NCBI RefSeq assembly: GCF_030268085.1
Contig: NZ_BSDE01000001.1
Location: 930,001 to 994,000 of the forward strand
Reading direction: 5' to 3'
DNA length: 64,000 nucleotides
Source of the DNA: Geothrix limicola
GTDB lineage: Bacteria; Acidobacteriota; Holophagae; Holophagales; Holophagaceae
Shown: positions 45,781 through 53,513 of the stretch, in pieces
Position numbering within the stretch: position 1 is the first letter of the stretch
Layout: every line of letters begins with the position of its first letter
Notes under the pieces: generated by a model
Told to the model about the DNA's origin: nothing
What the model saw: only the letters and a program-made list of their open reading frames with translations
Databases searched by the model: none
Translations under genes and position numbers: made by a program

Positions 45781-46773
45781 ATGATCTGCCCCATGCATCC
45801 GGCGACGTTCCTGACCTTTTTTCTCGCACTGGCCACGGGGTTCTTGTCCCTGGCCTGGATATCCCGACGCTCGCATCACCATTATTCGCCCGTGACGGAA
45901 TCCCTCATTTCACCCCTGCTGTATTACAACCTTTGGATTCTCGTCTGGCTGGTGCTTCAGTTCGTGGAGACCCTGCTGCTGAGCAGCCTGCCGCCCCTGC
46001 TGGGCCGGATCCTGGTTGCCGGGATCATCTGGACCTCCATGCTGGCGGCCATCCTTTGGGGCTCGTCCTACTTGTCCTTCACGCTCCGCGCGATCCACGC
46101 CGCCCATCCCCTGGATCAACTTCGCCGGATCCAGAAAGGCGTTCTGATCATGGTGGGCGTCACTGCGCTGGCCAGCGCCGCGCTGCTGCTATCGGGGCTG
46201 GACGCCTGGATCCGCCTCCTCAGTCGGGGACTGGCATCCCTGATCTTCCCTGCAGTGGCCGTCTTCAGCCTCCGGCTTCTGCTCAGCGCCCATCAACGGG
46301 AAGACACGGATTCCTGGCGGAACCTGAAGCTCCTGGGCGCAGCCTATTCCCTCATCTTCCTCACCCTGACGGCGCTCGTGTGGTGGAACCGGTTCTCCCC
46401 GACGATCCCACGCACGATCTACATTCCCCTGACCGTCGGGCTCGAGATCCTCTACAACCTCGTCACCGTCCTGTGGATCCACCTCTTCGACCGAAAACTC
46501 CCGGCCCAGGACGCCGCCGATCCGGCCGCCCTGCCCTCCCGGCCCGCGCCGCAGGCCACACTGAATGGGTTCGGCATCTCCAAGCGTGAATCCGAAGTCA
46601 TCCAGCTCATTTGCCAGGGGCGCACCAATCAGGAAATCGCCGACGCGCTCTTCATCTCCCTGAAGACCGTGAAGGACCACAACTACCGCATCTTCCAGAA
46701 GACCGGGGTGCGCAACCGCGTGGAGCTCGTCCAGCTGGCCCAGGAGCTCCTGAAATCCGAGCAGGCGGGCTAG
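45781..46773 (+). CDS. Membrane-anchored LuxR-type transcription regulator
   Basis: About 330 residues. Seven hydrophobic segments fill residues 1-240. A linker follows, then a C-terminal LuxR helix-turn-helix (about 268-328): ISKRESEVIQLICQGRTNQE, IADALFISLKTVKDHNYRIF and VRNRVELVQLAQE. No receiver domain, so the membrane part is the likely sensor. The ATG at 45781 follows a GGGGT; the open frame upstream begins in the palindromic region. Target genes unknown; the perfect palindrome upstream is a candidate site. Confidence 0.8.
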   Translation: MICPMHPATFLTFFLALATGFLSLAWISRRSHHHYSPVTESLISPLLYYNLWILVWLVLQFVETLLLSSLPPLLGRILVAGIIWTSMLAAILWGSSYLSFTLRAIHAAHPLDQLRRIQKGVLIMVGVTALASAALLLSGLDAWIRLLSRGLASLIFPAVAVFSLRLLLSAHQREDTDSWRNLKLLGAAYSLIFLTLTALVWWNRFSPTIPRTIYIPLTVGLEILYNLVTVLWIHLFDRKLPAQDAADPAALPSRPAPQATLNGFGISKRESEVIQLICQGRTNQEIADALFISLKTVKDHNYRIFQKTGVRNRVELVQLAQELLKSEQAG

Positions 46774-46832
46774 CCTCGGGCGCCCATCAAGATTCCTATC
46801 GCCAGCCGGGCCTCAGTGGCCACAATCGTCCC

Positions 46833-48329
46833 ATGCGCATCGCGGCCATTGATGTCGGATCGAACTCCATCCACATGGTGGTAGTGGAAGCTGATCCCAT
46901 GGGCGGGCAGCACGTGCTGGCCCGCGAAAAGGCCATGGTGCGCCTGGCCCGGGGCGAGGCGAACTCCGGGGAGATCGGTCCCGAGGCCTTCCGGGCTGGT
47001 CTCGATGCGCTCGCCCAGATGGCGAAGACCATCCGCGACTTCGGGTGTGAAACCCTGATGGCCTGCGGCACCGCCGCCCTGCGGGACGCGAACAACGCCC
47101 AGGCCTTCGTGATGGAGGCCGAAACCCTGGGCATCCCCATCCAGGTGATCTCCGGTGAGGAGGAGGCCCGCCTCATCCATCAGGCCGTCTCCCATGCCAT
47201 CCCCTTCCCCACCGAGCCCGTGACCCTCATCGACATCGGAGGCGGCAGCACGGAGTTGACCTGGGTGCAGGGAGGCCGCGTAGCCGCCAGCATCTCCCTG
47301 CCCTGGGGCCTCCAAAGGCTCGCGGACGCGGCCCAGACAGCCAATCCGCCATCGGCCCACGACCTCAAGCGCCTGCGGAAGATGATCCGCCGCATCCTGA
47401 AGAAGGCCCGAAAGGACCTGCCCACCGAACTCCCCGAACCCTCGCTGATCCTCGGCACCTCGGGCACCCTGGAGGACCTTGCCAAGGGCGCGGCGGCGGG
47501 CCAGGCCTTCAGTGCCGAGCAGCTGCGGGACTTCGCCCTGAAGCTCTGGCGCGCGGACGCGCAGCAGCGCGTGGACCGCTTCGGGGTCGACCCGAAACGC
47601 GCCGAGGTGCTGCACGTGGGCGCCATCTGGGCGCTGTCCCTCATGGAATGGCTGGGAACGCCGCCCCTGCGCCACCTGCCCGTGGGCCTGCGGGAGGGCA
47701 TGATCTGGGAGGCCCTCAAGCATGGCGGCGCCGCCATTCCGCCGCTGGCGGACCGGCGCAAGGCCTCGGTCGAACAGCTGGCGGCCCGCCTGGATCCCGA
47801 CCCCGGCCACAGCCGCCATGTGGCCCGCTTGGCGGATGAATTGTTCGTCTCACTCCAGCCCCACTTCGAGCTCGGCGACACCGAACGCGAGTGGCTGGCC
47901 TTCGCCGCGCGCCTCCATGACATCGGCTTTTCCATCTCCGAAAAGGGGCATCACAAGCACGGGGAATATCTGATCCGCAACGCCGCCCTGCCCGGCTTCT
48001 GGCCCGAGGAGGTCGATCTGCTGGCCCAGGTGGTGCGTTTCCACCGCGGCAAGCCGCCGCACCACGCCAAGCACGAGGCCTTCCGCGCCCTGGCCCCCTG
48101 GCACCGGCAGGTGGTGCGCAAGCTGGCGGCCATCCTCCGCGGGGCCGACGCCCTGGACCGGCGTCGGCGCCAGGCCGTTCGGCACCTGGCGGTGGAGGCC
48201 GACGAGGAGCGGCTTCACCTCGTGCTGGACGCCACCGGAGACGCGGATCCAGAGATGCAGGCCTTCCTTGAGAAAGGCTCGCTTCTGGGAACGCTGCTGG
48301 ACCGGCGTGTGGAAGTCACCGTAGGCTGA
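46833..48329 (+). CDS. Ppx/GppA-family phosphatase with C-terminal HD domain
   Basis: 498 residues. The actin-like N-terminal half (1-300) has AAIDVGSNSIHMVVVEAD, CGTAALRDANN, VISGEEEARLIHQAV, TLIDIGGGSTELTWV and ILGTSGTLEDLAKG. The C-terminal half has an HD-type site: HSRHVARLADELF, FAARLHDIGFSI, KGHHKHGEYLI and VVRFHRGKPP. The family degrades polyphosphate and/or converts pppGpp to ppGpp; the two activities cannot be separated from sequence. It follows the LuxR gene by 59 bases. Confidence 0.9.
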   Translation: MRIAAIDVGSNSIHMVVVEADPMGGQHVLAREKAMVRLARGEANSGEIGPEAFRAGLDALAQMAKTIRDFGCETLMACGTAALRDANNAQAFVMEAETLGIPIQVISGEEEARLIHQAVSHAIPFPTEPVTLIDIGGGSTELTWVQGGRVAASISLPWGLQRLADAAQTANPPSAHDLKRLRKMIRRILKKARKDLPTELPEPSLILGTSGTLEDLAKGAAAGQAFSAEQLRDFALKLWRADAQQRVDRFGVDPKRAEVLHVGAIWALSLMEWLGTPPLRHLPVGLREGMIWEALKHGGAAIPPLADRRKASVEQLAARLDPDPGHSRHVARLADELFVSLQPHFELGDTEREWLAFAARLHDIGFSISEKGHHKHGEYLIRNAALPGFWPEEVDLLAQVVRFHRGKPPHHAKHEAFRALAPWHRQVVRKLAAILRGADALDRRRRQAVRHLAVEADEERLHLVLDATGDADPEMQAFLEKGSLLGTLLDRRVEVTVG

Positions 48330-48336
48330 ACCCTTC

Positions 48337-49539
48337 ATGACTCTGGACGAACTCATCAACGACTGGAACGGCCTTCCCCCGAGGGACGCCCGGATTCCCC
48401 TTCTCAACGACGAAACCCTGCGGGATGGCCTGCAGAGCCCCTCGGTCCGCGATCCCGACATCGCCGCCAAACGCGACCTCACGCACCGGCTGGCCCGCCT
48501 GGGCGTGGATGCCGTGGACCTGGGCATGCCCGGCGCGGGCCCCAAGGCCCTGGCCGCCGTGCGGGCCCTCATGGTGGAGATCCGCGACCACCGCCTGCCC
48601 ATCTCCCCCAACGTGGCCGTGCGCACCCTGGAGGCCGACCTGGCCCAGGTGGCCGAGATCCAACAGCGGGCCGGCATGCCCCTGGAAGCCGGTGCCTTCC
48701 TGGGTTCCAGCCCCATCCGCATGGATGTGGAAGGCTGGGACCTGGGCTTCCTGGTGGCCACCGCACGCAAGGCCATCTCCTTCTGCCGCCGCCAGGAAGT
48801 GCCCGTCATGATGGTGACCGAGGACAGCACCCGCGCCCGCCCGGACGTGCTCAAGGCCATCTACAGCGCGGCCCTGGATGAGGGCGCCCAGTCCGTCTGC
48901 CTCTCCGACACCTGCGGCCATGCCACGCCCGACGGCACGCGGCGGCTCGTGAGGTTCATCAAGGAAGAGGTGGTGAAGGACCGCTCCGTGCGCATCGACT
49001 GGCATGGCCACAACGATCGCGGCCTGGGCGTGGCCAATGCCATCGCGGCCTTCGAGGCCGGCGCGGACCGCCTGCACGGCAGCATCCTGGGCATCGGCGA
49101 GCGCTGCGGCAACGTGGCCATGGACCAGCTCATGATCAACCTGCACCTCATGGGCTTCCCCAAGGGCGACCTGTCCGATCTGCCCGCCCTGGCGGACCGC
49201 GTGGCCGAACTCTGTGACGTGGAAATCCCCGCCAACTATCCGGTGCTTGGGCGCGATGCGTTCCGCACCGGCACGGGCGTCCATGCTGCCGCCATCGTGA
49301 AGGCCCTGCACCGCGGCGACGTGGAACTGGCCGATGCGGTCTACTCCGGCGTGCCTGCGGCCCTGGTGGGACGCCGCCAGGAGATCGAGATCGGCCCCAT
49401 GGCGGGTCACAGCAACGTCGTCTACTGGCTCGAGATGAACGGCTACGATCCCAGCCCCGACCGCGTGGACCGCATCCTCCAGTTCGCCAAGAACAGCCCC
49501 AGGATCCTCAGCGAAGCCGAGATCCGGGCCGTGGTGTAA
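48337..49539 (+). CDS. DRE-TIM metallolyase, 2-isopropylmalate/homocitrate synthase-like
   Basis: 400-residue enzyme condensing an acyl-CoA with a 2-oxo acid, by family. LLNDETLRDGLQSPSV holds the metal-binding Asp and catalytic Arg, and IDWHGHNDRGLGVANAIAAF and GSILGIGERCGNVAMDQL the metal-binding His pair and glycine motif. It lacks the C-terminal leucine-binding regulatory domain of LeuA (about 120 residues), so feedback by leucine is not expected. Candidates are isopropylmalate synthase of the short type, homocitrate synthase or a Re-citrate synthase; sequence reading does not decide. It follows the Ppx gene by 7 bases. Confidence 0.8.
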   Translation: MTLDELINDWNGLPPRDARIPLLNDETLRDGLQSPSVRDPDIAAKRDLTHRLARLGVDAVDLGMPGAGPKALAAVRALMVEIRDHRLPISPNVAVRTLEADLAQVAEIQQRAGMPLEAGAFLGSSPIRMDVEGWDLGFLVATARKAISFCRRQEVPVMMVTEDSTRARPDVLKAIYSAALDEGAQSVCLSDTCGHATPDGTRRLVRFIKEEVVKDRSVRIDWHGHNDRGLGVANAIAAFEAGADRLHGSILGIGERCGNVAMDQLMINLHLMGFPKGDLSDLPALADRVAELCDVEIPANYPVLGRDAFRTGTGVHAAAIVKALHRGDVELADAVYSGVPAALVGRRQEIEIGPMAGHSNVVYWLEMNGYDPSPDRVDRILQFAKNSPRILSEAEIRAVV

Positions 49540-49578
49540 CCCGGGGATTCCAGAAGCATCCAATCGAAGGGGAAAAGC

Positions 49579-50346
49579 ATGAAGCGCCTTGTTCTATCAA
49601 CACCCCTGGTGGTCCTCCTCGGTTGCGGAGGCGGCGGCAGCGGTTCATCCGTTTCCTTCACCTCCAATCCGAATCCCCCGGTCCAGTCCCTGAATCTCGA
49701 AGGCCCCTGGACGGGCAACCTCCAGTCCTACTCGGGCGGTTCCGTGACCGCCACGGCCCTCGTGCTCGCCTCGGGAGAAATGCGCTACGTCGCCTCGAAC
49801 GGCATCCAGGCCGTGGGCAACCTCTCGGTCTCCGGCACCACCTTCACGGGGTCCGGAACCATGTACGCGCCGACGGGATCCGTGTTCCTGGGGGGCGGGA
49901 CGACGGCCTCCTTCGTCCTGTCAGGCACCGGCACGAGTGGCACCACGATGACGGGGACGTACAGCAGCCTCGTCGACAACGGCACGATGAGTTTCACCTA
50001 CAACACCCAGGCCCTCTACAGCACGCCGGTGGTCATGAGCAATGTGGCCGGGTCCTACCTTTCCGTGAGCACCAGCTCGGGCTACAGCACCACAGGGACC
50101 CTGACGGCCGCGGGCGCCTTCTCGGGCAGTGACGGACATGGCACCTTCACCGGCACCCTCTCGGCGGTGGATGCCACGAAGAACGCCTTCCGCGTGACCA
50201 TCAACTACCTCCCCACGGGGCAGATCGCCCAGGCCTATTCCGGCCTCGGGTTCTTCAATTTCGGCGTGACGCCGCCCCATCTCGTCATCCAGGCCACCGG
50301 CACCACGGGTCAGTTCGCGGCGGAGTTCGCCCGCACGGGCCCCTGA
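49579..50346 (+). CDS. Lipoprotein of unknown function
   Basis: 255 residues. The lipobox VVLLGC gives Cys16 as the lipidated residue, then a Gly/Ser-rich linker. The rest is a Gly/Thr/Ser-rich beta-strand pattern with repeats of the type TFTGSGTM, TMTGTYSSL and TFTGTLSAV, as in beta-sandwich or barrel surface proteins. No catalytic motif. The start has AAGGGGA. Function unknown. Confidence 0.75.
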   Translation: MKRLVLSTPLVVLLGCGGGGSGSSVSFTSNPNPPVQSLNLEGPWTGNLQSYSGGSVTATALVLASGEMRYVASNGIQAVGNLSVSGTTFTGSGTMYAPTGSVFLGGGTTASFVLSGTGTSGTTMTGTYSSLVDNGTMSFTYNTQALYSTPVVMSNVAGSYLSVSTSSGYSTTGTLTAAGAFSGSDGHGTFTGTLSAVDATKNAFRVTINYLPTGQIAQAYSGLGFFNFGVTPPHLVIQATGTTGQFAAEFARTGP

Positions 50347-50364
50347 ACCCGGCCGGCTTCCGAT

Positions 50365-51051
50365 TCACCGGAGCGAGCTGATGTCTCCGGAACTCAGCCG
50401 GCGGATGCCTTCGGCCGTCGTGACCTTGAGGCGGCCATCCGGTTCCCAGCCCAGGCATACACCCTGGCCATCCTCCCAGCGAAGGCCCATTCCCGTTTCT
50501 GGCCATCGGAAAGGCGGTTGAATTTCCAGCGCCAAATCATTCCACGATTTGGCGATATGAAGCGCCAGATCAGTTGATTGGGGAACCGCCAGTCCCAGCT
50601 CCTTCAGGCTGGCCGGAGGGATGGCGCGACCCGGAAGGTCCGGCGCTTCCGTGAGGTTCACGCCCAGGCCCAGCAGGAGCCGGCCGCCGATCTGCTCGCC
50701 GATGATGCCGCCCACCTTCACGAGGAGGCCCTCCTTCCAGGCCACCAGGTCATTGGGCCACTTCAGGCCGAGCACGCCACCCCCGGGATCCATCGCGCAC
50801 GCCGCGGCGCACATGGCCCGCTGAAGCAGCAATCCCGGCGCCACCCCCGAAGGGGAAGGCAGGGCCACAGACATCCACAGGCCGGCCCCGGCGGCGCTTT
50901 CCCAGCGGTTGCCCTGGCGACCTCGACCCTCGGTCTGCCGATCAGCCAGCACGATGCAAAAGCCCAGGTGGGCCTGGCGCCGCAGGAAGGCCTGGGTGGA
51001 ATCCACCGTGGCCAGCCGGATCAGGGGGAGGTCCATTCGTTCTTGGTGCAT
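50365..51051 (-). CDS. birA: Biotin--[acetyl-CoA-carboxylase] ligase
   Basis: 228 residues, the short form without the N-terminal DNA-binding domain, so it attaches biotin but should not repress the bio genes. Motifs: STQAFLRR, the biotinyl-AMP loop TEGRGRQGNRWES, LKWPNDLVAWKEG with the catalytic Lys, and GGIIGEQIGGRLLLGLGVNL. Start uncertain: ATG at 51051 and another at 51036, neither with a good ribosome-binding site. It is downstream of coaX on the same strand, separated by a palindromic repeat. Confidence 0.88.
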   Translation of the reverse strand: MHQERMDLPLIRLATVDSTQAFLRRQAHLGFCIVLADRQTEGRGRQGNRWESAAGAGLWMSVALPSPSGVAPGLLLQRAMCAAACAMDPGGGVLGLKWPNDLVAWKEGLLVKVGGIIGEQIGGRLLLGLGVNLTEAPDLPGRAIPPASLKELGLAVPQSTDLALHIAKSWNDLALEIQPPFRWPETGMGLRWEDGQGVCLGWEPDGRLKVTTAEGIRRLSSGDISSLR

Positions 51052-51060
51052 TTACAGATC

Positions 51061-51179
51061 CACCACGGAGACACGGAGCGCACCGAGGCAATCATGGAGA
51101 GGAGCACGGAGCCGAGACCAGCCCTTCTCCACGCCTTCTCCGTGTTCTTCCCTCCGTGACCTCCGTGTCTCCGTGGTGA
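51061..51179. repeat. Palindromic intergenic repeat (CACGGAG type)
   Basis: Two 18-base arms are exact reverse complements: CACCACGGAGACACGGAG (51061-51078) and CTCCGTGTCTCCGTGGTG (51162-51179), with 83 bases between that contain more copies of CACGGAG and CTCCGTG. GATC flanks both ends. Between birA and coaX. This motif is known as a widespread intergenic repeat in several bacterial groups; its copies elsewhere in this genome cannot be seen here. Confidence 0.75.
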
Positions 51180-51199
51180 TCATGAAAGGTCGCCAGGGC

Positions 51200-51994
51200 T
51201 TATTTCCGCCCGCCCTGGTTGCGGAACCAGAGGGTGCGCAGGCCATCCAGGGTCAGATCCGGCGCGATGTGTTTGATGTGCTTGGTGTGGGGCGCGATGA
51301 CCCGCCCCAGGCCGCCCGTGGCGGCCACCTTGGCCTCGGGGCACTCCTCCAGCAGCCGGTCCAGGATGCCGTCCACCATGCCCACGTAGCCGTAGAAGAT
51401 GCCGGACTGCATGGCCTGCACGGTGTTGCGCCCCACCAGCCGCTCGGGTTCGGCAATCTCCACCCTGGGCAGACGGCTGGCCCGCTGGAACAGGGCTTCG
51501 GCGCTGATCTTGAGTCCGGGGCAGATCAGGCCGCCCAGGTACTCCTTCTTGGCGTTGATGACGTCGAAGGTGGTGGCGGTGCCGAAATCCACGACGATGA
51601 GCGGCGCACCGTACTTTTCGATGCCCGCCACGGCGTTCACTAGGCGGTCAGCGCCGAGCTCGGCCGGGTTGTCTATGAGCACCTTCACGCCGGTCTTCAC
51701 ACCCGGTTCGACGTAGAAGGCATCCACTCCGAAGAAGGTCTTGGCCAGGCTCATGAGCACGGGATGCAGGGGCGGCACCACGCAGGAGATGGCCACGTGC
51801 TTGATCTGGCCGGCCTCGATGCCCTGGTGGCGCATGAGGGCCAGGGCGGAAACACCGTATTCGTCCACGGTGCGCTCCCGGCTGGTGGCCAGGCGCCAGG
51901 AACAGACCAGCGGGGCATCCGGCCCCTGGGACAGGTCGTAGATCCCCAGCACCACGTTGGTATTGCCCACGTCGATGGCCAGCAGAAGACTCAT
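51200..51994 (-). CDS. coaX: Type III pantothenate kinase
   Basis: 264 residues, actin-like fold. LLAIDVGNTNVVLGIYDL is the phosphate loop, GADRLVNAVAGIEKYG and VVDFGTATTFDVINAK the catalytic and substrate segments, and ATGGLGRVIAPHTKHI the C-terminal glycine motif. First step of coenzyme A synthesis. The start at 51994 is preceded by TTGGAG; a codon at 52006 is an alternative. coaX next to birA is a common arrangement. Confidence 0.93.
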   Translation of the reverse strand: MSLLLAIDVGNTNVVLGIYDLSQGPDAPLVCSWRLATSRERTVDEYGVSALALMRHQGIEAGQIKHVAISCVVPPLHPVLMSLAKTFFGVDAFYVEPGVKTGVKVLIDNPAELGADRLVNAVAGIEKYGAPLIVVDFGTATTFDVINAKKEYLGGLICPGLKISAEALFQRASRLPRVEIAEPERLVGRNTVQAMQSGIFYGYVGMVDGILDRLLEECPEAKVAATGGLGRVIAPHTKHIKHIAPDLTLDGLRTLWFRNQGGRK

Positions 51995-52104
51995 GCGTTG
52001 CTCCAAGCCATCCAGGATCGCCTGGAGCGGTCTGCGCCGCCAGTCCCCTTGTGATGCGATTCCAGGCCGCCCTGGGTAGCCTGGAGGTTCTGTCTGGAGA
52101 CCCC

Positions 52105-53475
52105 ATGCCTCGCACGATGATCGAGCCCTTCCGCATCAAGTCCGTCGAACCCATCCGCATGACCAGCGCCCATGAGCGCATGGAGATGCTGGAAGCCGCC
52201 AAGCTGAACGTGTTCAAGCTGCGGGCCGAAGATGTGCTGCTCGACTGGCTCACGGATTCGGGCACGGGGGCCATGAGCTCCGCCCAGTGGGGCGCCATCA
52301 TGATCGGCGACGAAAGCTACGCGGGCGCCAAGAGCTTCTTCCGCCTGGAAGCCGTGCTCAAGGACATCACGGGCATGGCCCACTTCATCCCCACCCACCA
52401 GGGCCGGGCCGCCGAGAAGGTGCTGTTCACGGCCGTCTGCAAGAAGGGCGACTACGTCCCCAACAACTGCCACTTCGACACCACCCGCGCCAACCTCGAA
52501 TTCAACGGCGTCGAGGCCGCGGACCTCGTGATTCCCGAGGGCCTGCAGCCCAGCCTCATCCATCCCTTCAAGGGCAACATCGACCTGGAGCGTGTGGAAG
52601 AGGTGCTGAAGAAGGAGGGTCACCGCATCCCCTTCGGCATGATCACGGTGACGAACAACACGGGCGGCGGGCAGCCGGTCTCCATGGCCAACATCCGCGC
52701 CTACGCCGCGCTGCTCAAGAAGTACGGCAAGCCCTTCATCATGGATGTCTGCCGCTTCGCGGAGAACGCCATGTTCATCAAGCTCCGCGAAGACGGCTAC
52801 CAGAACACGTCCATCAAGGCCATCTGCCAGGAGATGTTCAGCTACGCCGACGGATGCACCATGAGCGCCAAGAAGGACGGCATGGTCAACATCGGCGGCT
52901 TCATCATGCTGCGTAACGACGAGTGGCTCGACCCCGTCCGCAACATGCTCATCCTCACTGAGGGCTTCCCCACATACGGAGGCCTGGCCGGGCGCGATCT
53001 GGACGCCCTGGCCGTGGGCCTGCAGGAAGGCATGGAGGAGGATTACCTCCGCTACCGCCTGCGCACGGCCGAATACCTGGGCGAAAAGCTCGAGGCCGCG
53101 GGCGTCGGCTTCGTGAAGCCCACGGGCGGCCACGCCGTCTACATCGACGCCAAGACCGTGCTGCCGAACATGCCCGTGGAGCAGTATCCCGCCTGGGCCC
53201 TCTGCAACGCCCTCTACCTGGAAGGCGGCATCCGCGGCGTGGAGATCGGCTCGGTCATGTTCGGCAAGCGCATGGACGACGGCACCGAGACCTACCACAG
53301 CATGGAACTGGTGCGCCTGGCCTTCCCCCGCCGCATGTACACCCAGAGTCACTTCGACTTCGCCGCCGAAGTCATCGCCGAAGTGAAGGCCAAGGCCAAG
53401 AGCATCCGCGGCGTGAAGATCGTCAAGCAGAGCAAGTATCTGCGCCACTTCACCGCCGAGATGGCCTGGGTCTAG
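52105..53475 (+). CDS. tnaA: Tryptophanase (tryptophan indole-lyase)
   Basis: 456-residue PLP enzyme that splits tryptophan into indole, pyruvate and ammonia. The family is shared with tyrosine phenol-lyase: EPFRIKSVEP, LLTDSGTGAMSS, PTHQGRAAEKV, the PLP Lys in CTMSAKKDGMVNIGGF and GGHAVYIDA. Three positions favour tryptophanase: Asp in HFDTTRAN where tyrosine phenol-lyase has Thr, Ile in RGVEIGSVMFGK where it has the carboxylate-binding Arg, and His in LRHFTAEM where it has Phe. The start at 52105 has GGAG (52096-52099). No tnaC-like leader was found. Confidence 0.88.
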   Translation: MPRTMIEPFRIKSVEPIRMTSAHERMEMLEAAKLNVFKLRAEDVLLDWLTDSGTGAMSSAQWGAIMIGDESYAGAKSFFRLEAVLKDITGMAHFIPTHQGRAAEKVLFTAVCKKGDYVPNNCHFDTTRANLEFNGVEAADLVIPEGLQPSLIHPFKGNIDLERVEEVLKKEGHRIPFGMITVTNNTGGGQPVSMANIRAYAALLKKYGKPFIMDVCRFAENAMFIKLREDGYQNTSIKAICQEMFSYADGCTMSAKKDGMVNIGGFIMLRNDEWLDPVRNMLILTEGFPTYGGLAGRDLDALAVGLQEGMEEDYLRYRLRTAEYLGEKLEAAGVGFVKPTGGHAVYIDAKTVLPNMPVEQYPAWALCNALYLEGGIRGVEIGSVMFGKRMDDGTETYHSMELVRLAFPRRMYTQSHFDFAAEVIAEVKAKAKSIRGVKIVKQSKYLRHFTAEMAWV

Positions 53476-53513
53476 GCTCCCCGTTCAAGCCCGCTGAAAC
53501 CGTTGCGCCCCCT

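Noticed and set aside
52007-52104. tnaC-type leader upstream of tnaA
   Set aside because: No short ORF with a Trp codon and downstream Rho-type site was seen in the short divergent gap.
52105-53475. Tyrosine phenol-lyase
   Set aside because: The carboxylate-binding Arg of that enzyme is Ile here, and the Asp and His typical of tryptophanase are present.
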